DNA of 8,014 nucleotides from Caryophanales bacterium UBA3668 (GTDB lineage Bacteria; Bacillota_I; Bacilli_A; RFN20; CAG-826). The stretch's first letter is position 1. Each line of letters opens with the position of its first letter. The DNA lies in NCBI GenBank assembly GCA_002373085.1, contig DFJP01000090.1:1-8014 (forward strand), given 5' to 3'. Shown here piece after piece: positions 6,769-8,014 of the stretch. Both the position numbers and the translations under genes were made by a program. The notes beneath the pieces were generated by a model. The model ran no database searches. It was given only the letters and a program-made list of their open reading frames with translations, and was not told where the DNA came from.

Positions 6769-7254
6769 ATGAAGATGAAAAAATTACCTATCTTACTTCT
6801 ATTATCATTAGGGATGTTTATTGCCCCAGTTGCTACTTCTTTTGTTAATGGCTCAAGTAATACATATGTTGCCGCTCACGCTGATAGTGATGCAGCGAAT
6901 GCATTTTTAACTAGATTTAATGAAATTAGAGAAGAACAACATAACTCTGGAAAAGGCATTTGCGATACCACAAAAGACCAATATAATGAACTTATTGCGC
7001 TTTATTCAGCCTTATCTCAAGATGAAAAAGAAGAAGTTAACGCAATTATAGACACATATGATCCTGATTACACAATCGGGGAAGAGATGAAAGAAATTGT
7101 TAGATTATATTTCTCTCCTCAATCAATAAGTGAAGCTCCTAAACCAAAATTAGATCAAAAAACAACTATTATTATTGCTTCTGTAGTCTCGATTGTGGGA
7201 ATGTCTGCAATCTCTGTTCTCTTTATTTTAAGGAACAATAAATTCATTGAATAG
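6769..7254 (+). CDS. Unrecognised secreted protein with C-terminal membrane anchor
   Basis: I do not recognise this 161-residue protein. It begins with a clear Sec signal peptide: a basic MKMKK, a hydrophobic core at about 6-25, and a plausible cleavage after AHA at 36-38. Residues 39-115 are polar and probably helical, with the stretch DTTKDQYNELIALYSALSQD (66-85) followed by EKEEV. This resembles small helical units (Y..L....K..V) found in hypothetical surface proteins of gut Firmicutes, but that is from memory and weak. A short Pro/Lys linker (123-129) leads to a membrane segment at about 132-154 and a seven-residue cytoplasmic tail, so the mature domain should face outward. The single Cys is residue 65. 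The gene opens with ATG without a Shine-Dalgarno, six bases after TATAAT. A strong terminator follows. No LPXTG motif is present. Confidence 0.7.
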   Translation: MKMKKLPILLLLSLGMFIAPVATSFVNGSSNTYVAAHADSDAANAFLTRFNEIREEQHNSGKGICDTTKDQYNELIALYSALSQDEKEEVNAIIDTYDPDYTIGEEMKEIVRLYFSPQSISEAPKPKLDQKTTIIIASVVSIVGMSAISVLFILRNNKFIE

Positions 7255-7288
7255 TTAACCTATATTCACACTAAACAGATAAAAAATC

Positions 7289-7318
7289 ACTATACGATTA
7301 GAATTGTATAGTTTTTTT
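7289..7318 (+). terminator. Rho-independent terminator before the rpmG operon
   Basis: ACTATAC (7289-7295) pairs with GTATAGT (7306-7312). The pairing continues inward through one G-U and two A-T pairs to a TAGA loop, giving a 10-bp stem. The T-run continues to 7318, and six A's upstream (7281-7286) are also present. It would end transcripts from the secreted protein gene and any read-through from folC. Confidence 0.85.
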
Positions 7319-7328
7319 ATTTTGTGTA

Positions 7329-7357
7329 TTTACATGAAAAGTGAATGGTGGTAGAGT
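7329..7357 (+). promoter_or_regulatory. Promoter of the rpmG-secE-nusG operon
   Basis: TTTACA at 7329-7334 (5 of 6 matches), a 17-base spacer and TAGAGT at 7352-7357 (4 of 6 matches) preceded by TGG form an extended -10 promoter. Start near 7364 leaves a leader of about 27 bases holding a strong Shine-Dalgarno, unlike the four leaderless-type promoters upstream. Confidence 0.55.
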
Positions 7358-7390
7358 GATTACGCTGAAAATTACATAGGGAGGTCACAA

Positions 7391-7537
7391 ATGAGAGAAA
7401 AAGTTCTTTTGATTTGCTCGGAATGCCTATCTAGAAACTATGTGACAACAGTGAGTAAAGACAGTAGCAAAAAACTAGAGTTAATGAAGTATTGCAAGCA
7501 CTGCAACAAACAAACTCTTCATAAAGCTAGTAAGTAG
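7391..7537 (+). CDS. rpmG: 50S ribosomal protein L33 (zinc-binding form)
   Basis: This 48-residue basic protein is ribosomal protein L33 of the large subunit. It has the zinc-ribbon form with two CXXC pairs, C9-S-E-C12 and C35-K-H-C38, and the family's N-terminal [11 protein letters not shown] and C-terminal [18 protein letters not shown]. The ATG has a near-perfect Shine-Dalgarno (GGGAGGT, 7379-7385) five bases upstream, as expected for a highly translated gene. It is first in the cluster with secE and nusG, a common order in low-G+C Gram-positives. Genomes often carry a second, Cys-free copy for zinc shortage; none is visible here. The secE ribosome binding site begins one base after its stop. 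Confidence 0.95.
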   Translation: MREKVLLICSECLSRNYVTTVSKDSSKKLELMKYCKHCNKQTLHKASK

Positions 7538-7538
7538 T

Positions 7539-7543
7539 GGAGG
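7539..7543 (+). promoter_or_regulatory. Ribosome binding site that sets the secE start
   Basis: GGAGG lies eight bases before the ATG at 7552. It excludes the in-frame GTG at 7537, which overlaps the rpmG stop and precedes the site. Confidence 0.8.
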
Positions 7544-7551
7544 AAATAACC

Positions 7552-7746
7552 ATGGGATTAAAGAAATTTGCAACTGGTGTTATTAAGGAAGGCAAACGTG
7601 TTCGTTGGCCAAAAAGAGAAGTCCTTATTCCATCAATTATCGTCGTCATTATTATTGCCGGAATAACTGGCTTACTTCTATTTGGTGAAGACGTTGCTGG
7701 TAGAAGATTAATTGAAATTTTATCGGATGCCTTTAAAGGTGCCTAG
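7552..7746 (+). CDS. secE: Preprotein translocase subunit SecE
   Basis: SecE is the small essential subunit that clamps SecY in the SecYEG channel in the cytoplasmic membrane. The 64-residue protein is the short single-span form usual in Gram-positives. An amphipathic cytoplasmic helix carries GKRVRWPKREVLIPS (14-28), matching the conserved k.v.WP.r.e. pattern. One membrane segment follows at about 28-49, with a short external tail. It sits between rpmG and nusG with short gaps, 14 bases to nusG, consistent with one operon. Confidence 0.95.
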   Translation: MGLKKFATGVIKEGKRVRWPKREVLIPSIIVVIIIAGITGLLLFGEDVAGRRLIEILSDAFKGA

Positions 7747-7748
7747 TT

Positions 7749-7753
7749 AGGAG
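7749..7753 (+). promoter_or_regulatory. Ribosome binding site supporting the extended nusG start
   Basis: AGGAG is seven bases before the ATG at 7761. It supports translation of the acidic N-terminal extension, and no alternative start codon lies between this ATG and the conserved domain. Confidence 0.75.
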
Positions 7754-7760
7754 AAAAACA

Positions 7761-8014
7761 ATGGTAGATAATAGCAAGACCGCATTCAGTGATACTAATA
7801 CTGATATTGGTGAAGAAAACCAAGAACGCGGTGAACAAAAATTAGGTGAAAAAGCGTGGTATGTTGTTTCAACATATTCTACACACGAAAGAAAAGCCGC
7901 TTATAACTTACAAAAACGTGTTGAATCAATGGGATTAGATGACCTTATTTTCCGTATCGTCGTCGTTGAACAAGAAGTTCCAGTGATGAAAGATGGTTTA
8001 CCAACTGGTAAAAC
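7761..8014 (+). CDS. nusG: Transcription termination/antitermination factor NusG, N-terminal part (3' end outside window)
   Basis: NusG binds elongating RNA polymerase at the clamp and links it to ribosomes, Rho or pausing signals. The 84 visible residues contain the start of the NGN domain: KAWYVVSTYSTHERKAAYNLQKR, then VESMGLDDLIFRIVVVEQEVPVM, which match the family's WYV.htysg.E.kv...l..r pattern and the IFrv.vP.e region. About 30 mostly polar and acidic residues precede the conserved Trp33, whereas Bacillus NusG starts only a few residues before it. The AGGAG at 7749-7753 supports the ATG at 7761, so the extension appears real. The C-terminal KOW domain lies outside the window. Confidence 0.95.
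   Translation, partial: MVDNSKTAFSDTNTDIGEENQERGEQKLGEKAWYVVSTYSTHERKAAYNLQKRVESMGLDDLIFRIVVVEQEVPVMKDGLPTGK

Noticed and set aside
7255..7390. Possible riboswitch or ribosomal-protein leader before rpmG
   Set aside because: After the terminator ends at 7318, the distance from the predicted transcription start to the rpmG ATG is only about 27 bases, too short for a structured leader.

Overview
The window looks like chromosomal core sequence of an AT-rich, low-G+C Gram-positive-type bacterium, probably an uncultured gut-type member of Bacilli or a Mollicutes-related lineage (RF39, Erysipelotrichia and Acholeplasma-like clades are candidates). The lineage is inferred from the rpmG-secE-nusG order, a CarD/CdnL-type regulator, an all-alpha dUTPase and A+T-rich codon use. 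The standard code fits: Trp is TGG and no frame needs TGA read through. No mobile element, CRISPR array, tRNA or rRNA is visible, and no gene-free stretch reaches 300 bases.

Layout. (1) 1-1648, plus strand: the 3' part of glycogen phosphorylase (glgP), overlapped by an all-alpha dUTPase through a TAATG junction, followed by a hairpin terminator. (2) 1748-2233, plus strand: a CarD-family RNA polymerase-binding regulator. Its promoter is interleaved with the preceding terminator. (3) 2222-2872, minus strand: a HAD phosphatase of the Gph type, convergent with carD and overlapping it by 12 bases. (4) 2960-6715, plus strand: a tightly packed set of a large O-antigen ligase/polymerase-like membrane protein, smpB and folC, joined by overlapping start and stop codons. 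(5) 6769-7254, plus strand: an unrecognised secreted, C-terminally membrane-anchored small protein, then a strong terminator. (6) 7391 to the end, plus strand: rpmG (L33, only 48 codons), secE and the start of nusG, the usual translation/secretion/transcription-elongation cluster.

The most interesting pattern is how genes start. Each of the four genes that appears to open a transcription unit in the middle of the window (carD, the HAD gene, the membrane protein gene and the secreted protein gene) has no Shine-Dalgarno sequence. Each has a -10-like hexamer ending only 6-10 bases before its ATG, so the mRNAs should be leaderless or nearly so. Genes inside operons, and the rpmG operon, have ordinary Shine-Dalgarno sites. 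Other points are a perfect 14-base palindrome lying exactly between two divergent -35 elements, a CarD protein that seems to have lost the family's DNA-wedging tryptophan, and an acidic N-terminal extension on NusG. I did not find a clear new defence or mobile system here.
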